Assembly (NCBI GenBank): GCA_918797485.1
Contig: CAKKNE010000004.1
Location: forward strand, 4,464,001-4,528,000
Reading direction: 5' to 3'
Origin: Pelagomonas calceolata
Lineage: Eukaryota > Sar > Pelagophyceae > Pelagomonadales > Pelagomonadaceae
Length of the DNA stretch: 64,000 nt
The notes beneath the pieces were generated by a model. It was not told the DNA's origin. It ran no database searches and saw nothing but the letters and a program-made list of their open reading frames with translations. Made by a program: the position numbers and the translations under genes. Within the stretch, counting starts at the first letter, position 1. Each line of letters begins with the position of its first letter. Of the stretch, positions 1-11,000 are shown in pieces.

Positions 1-18
1 TTTAGTGAGTTATGTCAG

Positions 19-80
19 GCTCAGGCTAGTTACGTCGCGGGGTCCCCCGTACCCCTCCCGCTCCCCCCGGGCCCACCCGT
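19..80 (+). repeat. 62-bp GC-rich interspersed repeat, copy 1
   Basis: The block starts GCTCAGGCTAGTTACGTCGC and ends in C-runs. It matches 39995-40056 at 61 of 62 bases and has a shorter, diverged copy at 12279-12316. Each copy lies about 6-40 bp before a GCTAG palindrome, so the two form a composite unit upstream of a gene. Confidence 0.85.
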
Positions 81-86
81 ATGTTT

Positions 87-110
87 GCTAGTATCTTACA
101 GGCCGCTAGC
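87..110 (+). promoter_or_regulatory. GCTAG palindromic upstream element, copy 1
   Basis: The sequence has arms GCTAG and CTAGC and the core TATCTTACAGGCCG. It lies 170 bp before the ATG of the Sel1-repeat gene and in the same orientation. Its role (promoter, initiator or 5'UTR hairpin) is inferred only from recurrence and position. Confidence 0.6.
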
Positions 111-280
111 TGAAAAATATAAAAGCCACACGCAAGGTCGCAGTTGACGCTGGCGCCAAGCCGTCGTACCATAGTCGATCGAGCGTGACAGTGGTGTGCA
201 CAAAGCGGTGAGCTCGCCGATTTTGCAATTTGCAACCCTGTAAAAGTAGATTGATAAAGCACGTGGCTGCAGACGCACTC

Positions 281-1099
281 ATGCATCGCGCACTCCCCGC
301 TGCAGCCCTCGGCTGCATAGCTGCAGTAGCAAAAAGCGCGAGAAACGACGCCGCCGACGCGCCCCCGCCGCCAGCCTACAGCCGCGCAGCGCTCGGGCAC
401 GACGCGCTCGGAGAGCGGTGGCCGCGCGACACGGCTGGCATGGTAGGCATCCCGAAGCGCGCGTGGCCGGAGCGCCAGCCGGAGATCGAAGAGGCCCCGG
501 CGTTGCGCGAACTCTTACGAGCGTGCGAGGCCAAGGGTGAGACGTGCTCGGCCGAACGCTTCGTGCTCGCCACAGCTCTCATCGGGTCAAAGGATGACCA
601 GGCCGAGGGCGCGGCCCTGTACGCCGTCGACGCCAATAATGACGCCGACGCGGCATGTGCGTTGGGCATCTGCTACCAAGGCGGGACGGGCGTCGACCTC
701 GACGAGACCAGGGCCCTCGAGCTCTTCCGCGCGGCCGTGGCGAGGCAGAACCACGCCCAGAGTCACTACGAGCTTGGGGCGATGGCCTACGTGGGCCAGG
801 GTATGGACGAGGATGAGTCGCTGGCCTTCGCGCACTGGGCCAAGGCGGCGGCCCAAGGGCACCCGGCGGCGGCGTTCATGCTGGGAGATGTGTATCTGGA
901 GGGCCTCGCGGTGCCGAAGGACGCGGACCGAGCGCTGCGCTGGTTTGTTTTTGCGGGCGACCGGGGCCACCGCGGCGCGCGGTCGCGGGCCTTCGCGCTG
1001 ACGCAGCCCGAGACCACGGACGAGGAGACGGCCTCGGGGCGCTACACGGACGGGTCGCGCATGTCGATCGCGGACCGCGTGGCTTCTTCTTCGGAGTAA
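281..1099 (+). CDS. Sel1-repeat (TPR-like) protein
   Basis: The protein has 272 residues from the ATG at 281; an in-frame TTG at 230 is unlikely to be the start. It opens with a short hydrophobic Ala-rich stretch that could be a signal or transit peptide. Residues ~110-240 carry three to four Sel1-like repeats, recognisable by ALGxCYxxGxGVxxDxxxALELFxxAV and YELGxMAYxGxGMxxD patterns. Sel1 repeats are superhelical protein-interaction modules, so an adaptor role is likely; the partner is unknown. The stop codon lies inside a perfect 5' splice-like sequence (GTAAGT at 1097-1102), so a further 3' exon cannot be excluded. Confidence 0.8.
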   Translation: MHRALPAAALGCIAAVAKSARNDAADAPPPPAYSRAALGHDALGERWPRDTAGMVGIPKRAWPERQPEIEEAPALRELLRACEAKGETCSAERFVLATALIGSKDDQAEGAALYAVDANNDADAACALGICYQGGTGVDLDETRALELFRAAVARQNHAQSHYELGAMAYVGQGMDEDESLAFAHWAKAAAQGHPAAAFMLGDVYLEGLAVPKDADRALRWFVFAGDRGHRGARSRAFALTQPETTDEETASGRYTDGSRMSIADRVASSSE

Positions 1100-1177
1100 G
1101 TACTGTGCTGTTTGTACTGAGTGCACTGAGTACGTGGTTTTTTTCGGTCCATCTGCGTGCCACGTCATCGAGCGGAC

Positions 1178-1194
1178 GTCGCGTCGATGGCGTG
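1178..1194 (+). repeat. Introner core motif outside a coding gene
   Basis: GTCGCGTCGATGGCGTGG matches the core shared by the introner-like introns (CACGCCATCGACGCGAC on the other strand). It lies 79 bp after the Sel1 stop codon, so it is in a 3'UTR or an unrecognised terminal intron. Confidence 0.6.
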
Positions 1195-1230
1195 GAGGTG
1201 GGCGCAACGATTCAGCACGAAGGTGTGCTT

Positions 1231-1254
1231 GCTAGTGTCTTACAGGCCGCTAGC
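1231..1254 (+). promoter_or_regulatory. GCTAG palindromic upstream element, copy 2
   Basis: This copy is nearly identical to the one at 87-110. It is 182 bp before the kinase ATG at 1436 and in the same orientation. Confidence 0.6.
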
Positions 1255-1435
1255 CCACGCGAGCTCGGAGCCAAGATTATCTGCCGTGGCGCCTCGCGGG
1301 CCGATCAAACTTGCCCCTCGCCTTATCAGATAGCCGGCGATTGTCCGGTGACGATTTCTAGCGCGCCGGCCGCTCAGCTTTGAGTGTTTCTCACTTGCCC
1401 GGTTTTTTCTCGCTTTGCCGGCGCCGCGGAGCCGC

Positions 1436-3035
1436 ATGCGCCAGATATTTCCGGCCCAAGCGGACATGGAGCAGCATACCACGAAAAAAGTCTCGGGCGA
1501 GAAGCGCGGCCGCCCCTCTCTATCAGCGGAAGAAACCGCCGAGCAAAACCGCCTGCGGCTCTCGGCCTCGTTCAGAACCACCATGCACCACAAGGCCGGC
1601 TCGACTCTGAAGAAATACTCTGTCTTGAGGGAGTTTGCGCTCGGCGACGAGTTAGGAAGAGGCGGCAACGCGCAGCGCCGAATCATGACCTCACCGCGAG
1701 CACCCGACTCACCGATGGATTTGCGCGCAGGCTACGCGACCGTGTTCCTCGCGACGCCGACGGCCCCGGGCGCCGCGCCGCGCGCCGTCAAAGAACTGAA
1801 CCTGAAGCGCGTGAATGACATCGCCGCGCTCGAGGACGAGATAAAGACGTTGCGGCGCCTCGACCACCCGAACGTCGTGCGCCTCTACGACTGCTACCTG
1901 ACGACCGACGACTTCTTCATGGTGCTGGATCTGTGCCGCGCGGTGTGGCAATCAACTTTCGGGCGCCCCACGCCATCGACGCGACGTGCTTCCGTAGCTG
2001 CGTCTGCTCGATGGCGTCGAGTTCCACGCCATCGACGCGACGTTGTCCCCGTGACCGCGTCAGAACCTAACTCACTGGCTGATTCCACACAGGTGCCGCG
2101 GCGGCGAACTCTTTGATCGCATATTGGCACGGGAGCACTACAGCGAACGACAAGCGAGAATCGCCTTCGCGCAGCTCTGCGAGGCCGTCGGCCACTGTCA
2201 TAGGCATGAAGTCGTCCACCGCGACGTCAAACCCGAGAACGCGCTCTACGCCGACGTCGCCGGCGCGCCGCAAGGCGAACTCTTGAAGCTCGTAGACTTC
2301 GGCCTCGCGACGTGCTGTACGCCTGGAAGAAAGCTCTATCATGTGTGCGGCTCGCCGGGCTACGTGTCGGCGGACGTGCTGTCGAGGAACGGTTACGGCT
2401 ACGGCGCGGACCTGTGGTCGCTGGGAGTGGTGTTGTACGTCATGCTTTGTGGATATGCGCCCTTCTACGACGAACGAGGCTCGAGGCGGGCGGTGAACAA
2501 TAAGATATTGGCGGGCGCGTTCGAATTCCAGAGCCCCTGGTGGGACGACATCTCGGACGAGGCCAAACTACTCATCAGAAAACTGCTCGTGCTGGACCCG
2601 CAGCTGCGCCCGTCCGCCGAGAAGGTCTTCGAGGACCCGTGGCTCCGCGACCCGACGTGCGACGTGCACATCCCGTCGTTCTCGGCGAACTGGCGCAAGT
2701 ACCGCCTCAAGCGCAAGTTCAAGGCGGCGGTCCTCGCGCTCGTCGCTAGAGATAGGATGCTCAACATCACGTTCACGCCTGGTTCGGTCGCGTCGCTCCA
2801 GTCGCGGCGGAGCAGCCTCGACTCGCTGCCGTCGGACCCGACGCCGCTCAATCGCATCCGAACCTCGAGCCTCAGCGGCGGGGGCATGACGAACCTCGGC
2901 GCGGTACAAGGGGACGGAATCGCCGGGATTGATTCATTGGACATGGCGGTCATGGGCCGGGGGCTCTCGCACGCGTTGGGCGACCAGCCCATGTCGATGA
3001 GCATCGACGACATCGGGTTCTCGGAGCGCGGGTGA
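1436..3035 (+). CDS. Ser/Thr protein kinase, CAMK-like
   Basis: Three exons (1436-1664, 1731-1932, 2093-3035) join to 457 residues. The first join restores a canonical glycine loop, GRGGYATV; the second joins LDL to CRGGELFD. Visible kinase motifs are the VAIK-like RAVKEL, the catalytic loop HRDVKPENAL, DFGLA, and GADLWSLGVVLYVMLCGYAPF of subdomain IX. The usual APE is replaced by SAD (GYVSADVL). A basic amphipathic stretch follows the catalytic domain (WRKYRLKRKFKAAV), which could be an autoinhibitory or calmodulin-binding helix, and then a Ser-rich tail. The order of motifs fits CaMK/CDPK relatives but no EF-hands are present. The stop overlaps a GTGAGT, so another 3' exon is possible. Confidence 0.9.
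1665..1730 (+). mobile_element. Introner-like GC-AG intron in the kinase glycine loop
   Basis: Its 66 bases begin with GCAACGCG, and the next exon begins with GCTACGCG (7 of 8 match), as a target site duplication would leave. The element proper then runs from CAGCGCCGAATCATG to GGATTTGCGCGCAG; those ends are imperfect inverted repeats. Removal gives a perfect kinase P-loop. The element has no in-frame stop and a length divisible by three, so retention would only insert 22 residues. Confidence 0.75.
1933..2092 (+). mobile_element. Introner-like intron in the kinase, perfect 8-bp duplication
   Basis: The 160-nt intron starts with GTGCCGCG, and the exon after its AG starts with the same eight bases. 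The element between runs from CGGTGTGGCAATCAAC to GCTGATTCCACACAG, which are imperfect inverted repeats. Inside are two copies of CACGCCATCGACGCGACG and one opposed CTCGATGGCGT, giving a hairpin core. The GT donor is inside the first duplication copy; the AG acceptor is the element's last two bases. Confidence 0.9.
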
Positions 3036-3164
3036 GTCGTCGTCAAAGCCCCTACCGCCTACTCTGCCGTGCCGGGGGTTGTGTAACATACTACAAGTAC
3101 TTGCAAAAGAAAGGGTGCTTACAAAAATGGAAAGGATGGTTCGAGAGAGTGAGGAGGGCGATGC

Positions 3165-6100
3165 TCAGAGGAGAAGCGCACCGGCGGCGGCCGCCGCGGC
3201 GCCGAGCGCGAGAGCCGGGGCCGTGGCGGCGTCCGACGCCGCCGGGGTCGGCGTCGGTGGCGCGGTGGCGGCGACGCCGCAGCCCAGACCCTCGTTGCAG
3301 GCCGTGCGTGCTGCCGTGCTCCACTCGCACGTCGTGAAATCGGTTTGGGTCTGCGCCGCCGCCGCGACCGCGGCGTCCGAGAGCGTGCCGCTAATCGCGG
3401 CCAGGAGCTCGGCCGTCGTCGCGACGACGCCGTCCGACACGATGGTCGCCTCGACTGACGCATAGAAGTCGGCCGTCGTCGCGTCCCCTAGAAACGCGGC
3501 GAGGGCCCCGCGCCAGCCGGAGCCCTCGGGCACGTCGCTCGGCCAGCCGTTGACGTGGTCGATTGGACCGTAGGGGATATCCGTGCGCCGCCAGAAGCCG
3601 CGCTCGGCCGACGTCCAGAAGTCGTGGATCGTCGCCGCGCCGCCGCGGCCGAACTTGGCGTCCGCGCGGGTAATTGCCATCGCCACGGCAAACGCGCCGA
3701 GGTCGTAGTAGATGTAGCGGTCCTGCATGCCTTGGCCCTCGCCGTGCGTCGACGGGCAGTCGTCGCCGCAGCAGCGGTCGTTGGCCCAAAGAGTAAACCA
3801 GGGCACGGTCGGGTCGTCGAGGTAGAGCTGGCGCACATTGTTGAGAATGCCGCCGCCCCCGCCGCCGTACTGGAAGCACTGGGAGAAGGAAGAGTAGTAC
3901 GAGCCGGTGAGCTCCGGGCCGAGCCAGCACTCGTTGAAGACGGCGCCCCCCTCCATGAGCCTGCGCGGAAACATGAGCCGATGACAATTCGACGCGTAGG
4001 AGAGGCCGCCGCGACGGCGTGATGATTCGAACGCCGCGCGACCGACCAGTCCGCCATGGGGCCGCCGCTCGCCTTCTGGACGACGTGCGTGTACTCGTGT
4101 ATAGCTCGCTCCGCCACCATGGTCGCGTCGTCGGACGTGCTCGGCATCATAAACATGGGGGCTCCGGCGTACGTATACTCGCCGCACACGCAGCTCTCCT
4201 TGCCGCTCAGATAGTACTGCCCGCCCCCACTTTGCGCCGCCGAGCGCTCGGAGTCGCCGCACTCGCTCCAATCATAGCCGACGAACTGACAATAATCGTC
4301 GATGAGAGCGCTATATACATCGTCAGCGCCGTTCGGCTCGAGCAGGTAGATGCGCGTGTCCGACGCCGTCCCGAGCATGCTTCGCGTGAGGTCGACGCCG
4401 GTCTCGGCGCCGGCCCGCAGCGCCGCGGGGAAACCCGTCGACTGCACGTAGAGGGGTTCGTTGTCGTCGTTGACCGTGAGCGAGGAGTAGGCGGCCGGCG
4501 CGTTGCAGTCGCGCCGGTCGCCGCACCACGACGATCCGTCGTCTTCGTCGTTATACGACGCCGGGCACTCGTCCGGGAGCGCCGTTATGGAGTCGACCGT
4601 CATCAGATAGCCGTCGCTGTCGCCGACGTCCATCAGGCACTCGCAGGCGGACTGGCAGTAGCACTCGCTCGCGCCGTTCCAGTCGACGGCCACGAGGCTG
4701 GCACCATACGTGGCCTCGCAGAGCGCCCAGCAGTCGTCGCCGGTCGCGGAGCCGATCTCGCGGTCGAGCGACGAGTAGCACCAGCCCGCGCCGCTGCCCC
4801 AGTTCGTCGTCGTGGCGGGCACGTTGTCGTCCGTCGCAGCACTGTTGTCGTCCGTGGTGGCGTCGGCGCTGTGTTGGCACTGCCCCGCCATTTGAGAATC
4901 GTCGCTCCAGAGCGCGCCGAGCGCATTGCAGTCCTCCTCGCTGATAAAAGAGACGCAGTCGAACGCGTTCTGGTTCTCGCCGTCGGGCTGGATCGAATAC
5001 CGCGCGACGAACGGGCTCCAGCAGCAATTCGCCGTGACCTCCGCCAGGGTATTGCCGCACGACGAGTCAGCGAAGCTCGCGCCGTAGCCGTTGATGCAGC
5101 AATCGCCCTCGGCCGCCGCGTCCTCGACGCCGTCGCCGTCGAGATCATTTTCCGGGGTGGCATAGAACGCGACGGAGTGGGGGCAGCCCCCCATCTGGCC
5201 GAGGCCAATCGGGTCGTCGTCGCCCCCGCTCCAAGTCGCCCCGTAGGAGTTGCAGTCCTCCTTGCTGATGAAGGAGACGCAGTCGTAGTGTGTCGTCTCT
5301 TCGCCGCTGAACCCGAGATGGTAGCGCGCGACGAAGGGGCTCGGGCAGCAATTCGCCGTGACCTCCGCCAGGGTACTACCACACGCGGTATCGAAGCCGA
5401 CGCCGTATTGGCTGATGCAGCAGGAGCCCTCTGGCGCCACGTCCTCGACGCCGTCGCCGTCGAGGTCGTTGGTGAGGGCGTCAGCTGTAGCAATAAGGAC
5501 AAACAATGCGGCAAAGACAAGGCAGAGGCTGACCCGGTGGCCAGCTGCGCCGTCGGCGTCCGGGGACGCCTCTAGTGCCGGCGTGCCCACGGGCGATGGC
5601 GTCGGAGGCAGCGGTTCTTGCAGCGGTTCTTGCCAGGCGCCAATACACCATACTCCGCAGTAAGTCTCGCACTGATCTCTTCCGTTCCAACAGGCCTGGA
5701 CCGTCGACTGCGCCGTGCAGACGCCGCAGTCTCCGGCCGAGCAGCAGTAGCCCGGAGCTGCCGACGGACTGCTCGTCGGGCGCGGCGTCGGAGCGAGATC
5801 GTTGGTAACGTCGCAGTTCCCGTCCGGGAGGACTGTGATGCCCATCGTATCGATCAACGTGGAGAGAGCCGGCGCGTCGCTCCGCATCAGCGCCGGCGTG
5901 CACGGCTCCCACTCGTCGTCGATGTTGGCGCAACGGTCTTCCTGCGCGCCGAGCAGCGACGTAACGCCCCAGTAGAGGCCCTCCGTGATGAGGCAGCCGT
6001 AGTCGCAGGTCGTGTCGGAGTAGTGAAATTTTCCGGTGCACGAGCCCTGCACGAACGAACCGTCGCTGTAGTCCTCGCAGCCCTCGTCCAGCCGCCGGCC

Positions 6101-6829
6101 GCCGCAGGCGCCACCCTGCCACCAACACTGGCCCCCGTCCCAGTCGCACTCGCACGCCGCCGAGTCGTAGCTCTTGCACTGATCCTCGGAGAAGCCGGAT
6201 TCCTCGCAGAACGCCTCTCCGGAGGCAACGTTGGCGTCGTCGGTATTGTGAGCGTCGTCGCCGTCTTCGTCCTCGTCGCCACTGCCGCACTCCCACGACA
6301 TCTCGCAATCCCCTATCACGGCGTCGACTGCGTCCGCCAGCGTCGTTCCCGAATACTCCCCAAAGTCGCTCGGATAGGCATTGGCGTACCCGTGCTGCGT
6401 GATGAGGTGCAGGACTTCTTCCAGCGAGGCGTCGAAGTAACTGGCTCCGTCGAAGTACGCCGTCTCGCTCGCGTAGACATCTTGCAGCGCGCGGTCGCCG
6501 AAAGAGCCACCGCTATCGTCGATGGCGTCAAAGACGTCTTCGACGTCGCTCTCCGTCGCTCCCATGATCATCGCCGCGCTCAGAGACGTGAGCGCGGACA
6601 CGACGTTTGGGTCGTCGGCGACGCCGTCGCGGTCCTGGTCTAGGTACTGATCCATCACGCAGGCAGCGTGCTGCAGCGCGGCCGCTGGAGTATTTTCTGT
6701 GGCGAAGAGATCGACGCCAAACGATGACAGCTGCTGCGTGAGAATTGCAGGGGCGGAGGAGTCTATGGTCGTGTGGGACGTGACCGCAGCTAATGCCGCG
6801 GTCGGCAGCAGTACGCAAAGGCTGTGCAT
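3165..6829 (-). CDS. Secreted Cys-rich protein with HExxH metalloprotease motif
   Basis: Exons 6829-4047 and 3960-3165 join to 1,192 residues across an 86-nt intron (3961-4046); the join gives GGPMADW-LMEGGAVFNECW. The N-terminus is a signal peptide (LCVLLPTAALAAV). Two tandem ~105-residue Cys-rich modules, each opening with a Ca-binding-like NDLDGDGVED, are encoded around 4850-5480. Near residue 910 is AIHEYTHVVQ, a zincin HExxH motif, followed by EGGAVFNECW, where a downstream Glu could be the third ligand. The C-terminus ends in a hydrophobic Ala/Leu stretch with nothing after it, typical of GPI-anchored or tail-anchored surface proteins. A cell-surface zinc protease is the best guess; the exact family is not recognised. 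Confidence 0.75.
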
Positions 6830-6970
6830 GGTCGATCAGTGTGACTTGCAGGCTGCCCCGGCTCACGGCAAGACAATCTCTTGGTCTGAAATGACGCGTT
6901 AATGGCCCAAGCAGGGCAGCCCTGGCCTCAGGCAGCCGGCTCAACACACACTCCGCCGCCGGGAAGATTA

Positions 6971-6994
6971 GCTAGCGGCCTGTAACGCACTAGT
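6971..6994 (-). promoter_or_regulatory. GCTAG palindromic upstream element, copy 3
   Basis: On the minus strand it reads in the usual orientation, 142 bp before the metalloprotease ATG. It also lies 118 bp before the divergent gene at 7112, so it may serve a bidirectional promoter. Confidence 0.6.
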
Positions 6995-7111
6995 AATCGG
7001 CGCATTGGGCACTTTTGCCAGTGGCTCGGTAGTCTCGGCCGGCTTAGCCAATTTTTTAGGACCTTGTATTTCTTATCTTTCACGCTGACACAAGAACGCC
7101 GTTCTCGGGCT

Positions 7112-7681
7112 ATGGATGGGACAAATAATAGCTCCCAGACACTGCAGAGCCTCAGTCCCGACAAGCGGGAAGACCTAGAGCACGAGCTCCGGCCCGAGGC
7201 GTTGGCCTCGATCGCGCGGGAAGAAACCGCCGAGGCCTCGACGAACACCACGCACGCCGCGGTGTCGCCGAAGACGCGCGCCGAGACGGCATCGACGGGA
7301 CTGGTGCCGCCGCATGAGAGCTCGACGCACACGGACCGGGCCGTGCGCACCGAGGCCTCCGTCGACGACAAGAGCTCGCTCGCCATCGACTTCGAGGGCG
7401 AGGGCGGGTTCCTGGAGGCCCCGAAGCGCGCGCGGCCGACGAAGGCGCCGCCGAAGCACCTCGATCGCGTCCGCCGCTTCTACGGCCAGTTTCCCACGAG
7501 CAGGTGTGTGGAGGCCATGGTGAACGGGATATTTTATAGAGTGCACGGCAGCGTCGTCCAGGGCGCGCCGGCCGTGGCGCAGACGCGCTGCGTGATGACG
7601 ATCTTCAGCCACCCGACGCGGATCGCCGAGGCGGTCGACGAGCTCTGGGGTGGGGCGTTGCGGTACGAGGAGGAACTGTAA
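7112..7681 (+). CDS. Unrecognised basic/acidic protein
   Basis: The protein has 189 residues from the ATG at 7112; a TTG 48 bases earlier is in frame but improbable. The first ~110 residues are low-complexity, rich in Glu, Thr, Ala and Ser, and probably disordered. The last ~75 residues look folded (LDRVRRFYGQFPTSRCVEAM ... MTIFSHPTRIAEAVDELWGG). I do not recognise a family. An introner core follows 30 bp after the stop. Confidence 0.6.
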   Translation: MDGTNNSSQTLQSLSPDKREDLEHELRPEALASIAREETAEASTNTTHAAVSPKTRAETASTGLVPPHESSTHTDRAVRTEASVDDKSSLAIDFEGEGGFLEAPKRARPTKAPPKHLDRVRRFYGQFPTSRCVEAMVNGIFYRVHGSVVQGAPAVAQTRCVMTIFSHPTRIAEAVDELWGGALRYEEEL

Positions 7682-7710
7682 AAATAGATGTGTTATTCGT
7701 CCCGTCACGC

Positions 7711-7726
7711 ACGCGTCGATGGCGTG
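7711..7726 (+). repeat. Introner core motif after stop codon
   Basis: ACGCGTCGATGGCGTG lies 30 bp downstream of the stop at 7681. A sequence resembling an introner 5' end (CTGTAAAAATAGATGTG) overlaps that stop codon. Confidence 0.5.
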
Positions 7727-7877
7727 CTCCAGCCTAGCCCCTGACGGGCTATCCGCCAAGCCGCGCGTGTCGCGGACTGAGAAAAGCTGCGGAGCTACTG
7801 ACAAACCGGCCTTATCTCTCGAGAAAAAGACCAGAGAGCTCCCGACCCGTCGCTTGCAGCCATCCGCATCCGACGGG

Positions 7878-7899
7878 GCTAGTCGATACGCCCTCTAGC
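7878..7899 (+). promoter_or_regulatory. Degenerate GCTAG palindrome
   Basis: Arms GCTAG and CTAGC are separated as in the other copies but the TGTCTTACAG core is lost. It is 190 bp before the PDS5 ATG, the usual distance. The rest of 7682-8089 shows no gene. Confidence 0.35.
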
Positions 7900-8089
7900 T
7901 CGATACAAAGAGAGACGCGCTCTCTTTGAAATCTCACGCCCAAGACAGCCACCGGTGCCGCGCGTGCGTGTGCGCTGCCCACCAGGCATATAGATAACGC
8001 CTGCGGCCCAAAAATTTGAACCGCGCGCGCGCACGGCCAAACGAAGCCACAGAGCCAGGGCGCGCGCCAACCCAAAAGCAGCCAAAGAA

Positions 8090-11000
8090 ATGGCCAAAAA
8101 GAAGTCCAGCGCCGCCGCCGCCACGACAGGCGCCCCGGCCCGGCGCGCGGCGAGCGACGCGCAGCAGAAGAAGCGCCCGGCGAGCGGCGACGACGCGCCC
8201 CAGCAGCCGCCGCGCAAGAAGTCGGCCAAAGAAAGCGCTCAAGCGGCGGCCAAACGTAGAGCGTCCCAGGACTTCGCCCCCTTCGCGGACCTCGTATCCT
8301 TAGAGCCGCGGGAACTGGCAAAACGACTGGAGCAGGCCCAGACCGCCCTCGGCCACACGCGCCAGGAGGACGCGCGGCCGCGCGGTCTCGCCAAATTAGC
8401 AAGACAGCTCGCGACGCCGGAGATCTCGGAGCACCGTTCTACCTCGGTACGGTTGTGGGCGGCAACGTGCGTGTGTGAAGTCCTTAGAATCTTCGCGCCG
8501 AACGCGCCCTATGGGGACGGCGAATTACTAGCTGCGTTCCGATTATTGGGAGCTGCTTTGAAAGCGGCGGGCGCCGCCTCGAACGGGCGCGACGGCGATC
8601 TCGCCCGGAGGCAAGCTAGACATGTTATCGAGTCGCTCAGACAGTTCCAGTCCGCTTGTGCATTGACGGAGCTCTACGCGTCCGGCGCGGAGGGGTCCCA
8701 GAACGGTTTATTAGATTTCTGCGATGCTCTACTACGAAGCGTCTCGGGCGAGACGTCGTCCGAGTTACGGGATGCTACGTTAGACGTCATGAGTGGGGTG
8801 GTGGCGCAATTGGACGCCATCCCCGACGGTCTCGTGGAACTACTATTAGTATCGTTACTCCCGTCGGGCCGAAAGGCCGCCCCGACGACGCATTGGCTCG
8901 CGCAAGCAGTGGTGAGGAGAGGCGCCGACGCCCTGACGCGACCCGTGGCCGCCTGGTTGAATGGTTGCCTCTCATTGTCCCCGACGGAGGGCATCGTCAC
9001 GCCGGAAAACGAAAAGAAAAAAAAAAGAAGAAGGCGCTCGGACGACTCGTCGTCGTCCTCAGAGGAAGACGAAGAAACGCCGCTCAAGCGCATCGGCCAG
9101 GACACGCTGGCTAAGTCCGACGCGTCCGGCGCGAACGCCTACGCGTTGGTTTTTGAGGTCCACCTCGCGGAGCCGCGCATGTTACTGTATACTTTACCGA
9201 AAGTGTCAGAAAGGTTACTCGCGGAGGACGACCGGACGCGAGAAGCGACGCTCACCTTACTCGGAAGACTGTTCGCCTCGCCGAAGGAGGACTACGCGTC
9301 GAGCTACCCGGGCATCTATCAGGAGTGGTTGAGACGGTTCCACGACAAGTGTAGTGAGGTGAGATGCGCCATGGTCCGCGTTTCTCTCAGAGTGGCCGCC
9401 GCGAAACCTCAGCTAAGAGCCGCATTGATAGAGCAATGCGCAGAACGTACACAAGACAAAGATTGGGAGGTGCGACGAGCGGCCACGCGATCCCTAGCCG
9501 ACGCGATGCTCGACACGGCCCCGTCCGGCCTGAAGGATTCATCTGGAGGCAAGGACTGGGACGTCGCTTGCGAGTCGTTGAGACGAGTCGCCAAAGATAA
9601 AAGACCGGAGATCCGGAAGGAGTGTTTGACGGGACTGGCTACTCTATTCAGGGCTCATGTTTCCGATAATTGGGAAGATAGTGAAGAGGCGTTGAACGCT
9701 ACATGTTCAAACGGTCTGAAGCGCTTGGGATTCGTTCCTTCTCTACTAGTCCAAAGCTACGCGTCTTCCGTAAATGTGGGAGAGGTGTCGGAGCGGGCTC
9801 GGTTACTCTTGGACGACCACATGTTGGATAGTAAGTCTGATGATGATATGCGGGGCTGCGCGTTCGTTTCCACTGTGGCTTCATCAGTGATTGAGGATAG
9901 TGTGGAAAGTTCGCTGGGGGCGTTATTTGCGCGGACGGCCGTGTCGCAGCGGGCCCTTTCTGCGCTGTTAGATGCTATCGAGTCGGCGCGAGCGTCGGAA
10001 GACAAAACGAGGGCCAACCAAGTCGTGAAAACTGCGGTGGAGGACGTGGTGCGCTGCCTTCCGGGTCAGAACGCAAGGACCTTAGTGCAACAGTTAACCC
10101 AAGCGCGCGACCGGAAGATCTTTCGCAGTTTAGCTACGTCGAATGACCTCACGAAAAGTAGGGACGTGCGACGAGCCGCTCGCGATGATGCTGTGAAGAG
10201 GATCGCGGCGTCCGGCAAGCGCGACTGCGCGTCGTACGTGTCCAAGCTGCTGAAGAAGACGGGCGACGCCGTCCTCGACGCGCAGTCGTTCTCTGCAATA
10301 TTACAGAGAGCTTCCCGAAGCGATGCTGACAAAGTCGTGCTCCGAGGCGCTACCTTAGCCTGCACGTTGCTAGCTCAAAGGCACCCTTCATTACTAGCGG
10401 CTTCGTCAGAGGCTGTGGTCGCTTTTACTACTGCGTCCGCGGACGCTCGTCATCCACAAGCCTTCACGGCTGCGGCAAGGGCGTGCCAGGCCATCGGTTC
10501 GAAGGCCAAAGACGCCGATTCATCTCTAAGAAAGGTCGCGACGGCGCAAGGAAGTTGGCGCGGCGACGACGATGATGATGAGGACGGCTTCCTCGCGGCG
10601 TGCGCCAAAGAAGGTGTGGCGGCCTTAGCTTCACTACATGACGAGACCGGAGGTTCTACGATTCTCGACGCGTTGGACGACAAGAGCGACGACTGCTGGA
10701 TCTACGGTGCGTCTCGGTTGCTGGCGAGGTTGCGAGCTCTGACACGAGTTGTGGAACTCTTCCCGGAAGACATCGCGACGTCTGATGTTGTTACTCGCGT
10801 AAAAACGTCTCTCATCGACCAGCGGCCGCCGCCGGACCTCGCCTTCGATGAGAATGAGGGTAGATCTTCGTTAAGTGGTTCCGACTTCGGCCGGCCGAAG
10901 AATGATCAGGCTTTCGCCGAGGCGTTCCTGGCGTTACGAGCGGCCCTGAAAGTCGTTACGGCGTGCGCGAGACCTCTACAAGACAAGGAATGCGGCCGCG

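Larger units (their letters stand above)
1100..1435. other. Intergenic region between Sel1 and kinase genes
   Basis: No convincing gene. It holds one introner core (1178-1194), an ACGATTCAGCACGAAGG string (1207-1223) that recurs almost unchanged inside the transposase intron near 38132, and one GCTAG palindrome (1231-1254). Confidence 0.6.

Noticed and set aside
87-110. GCTAG palindrome as an introner or MITE
   Set aside because: No flanking target duplication and no introner core within it; position relative to start codons is too regular.
4019-5575. Long plus-strand open frame opposite the metalloprotease
   Set aside because: Arg/Val/Ala-rich shadow frame; the minus strand has a signal peptide, HExxH and repeated Cys modules.
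6517-6536. GTCGATGGCGTCAAAGACG as an introner core
   Set aside because: It lies within a continuous coding exon of the metalloprotease (DAIDD) and lacks the rest of the element.
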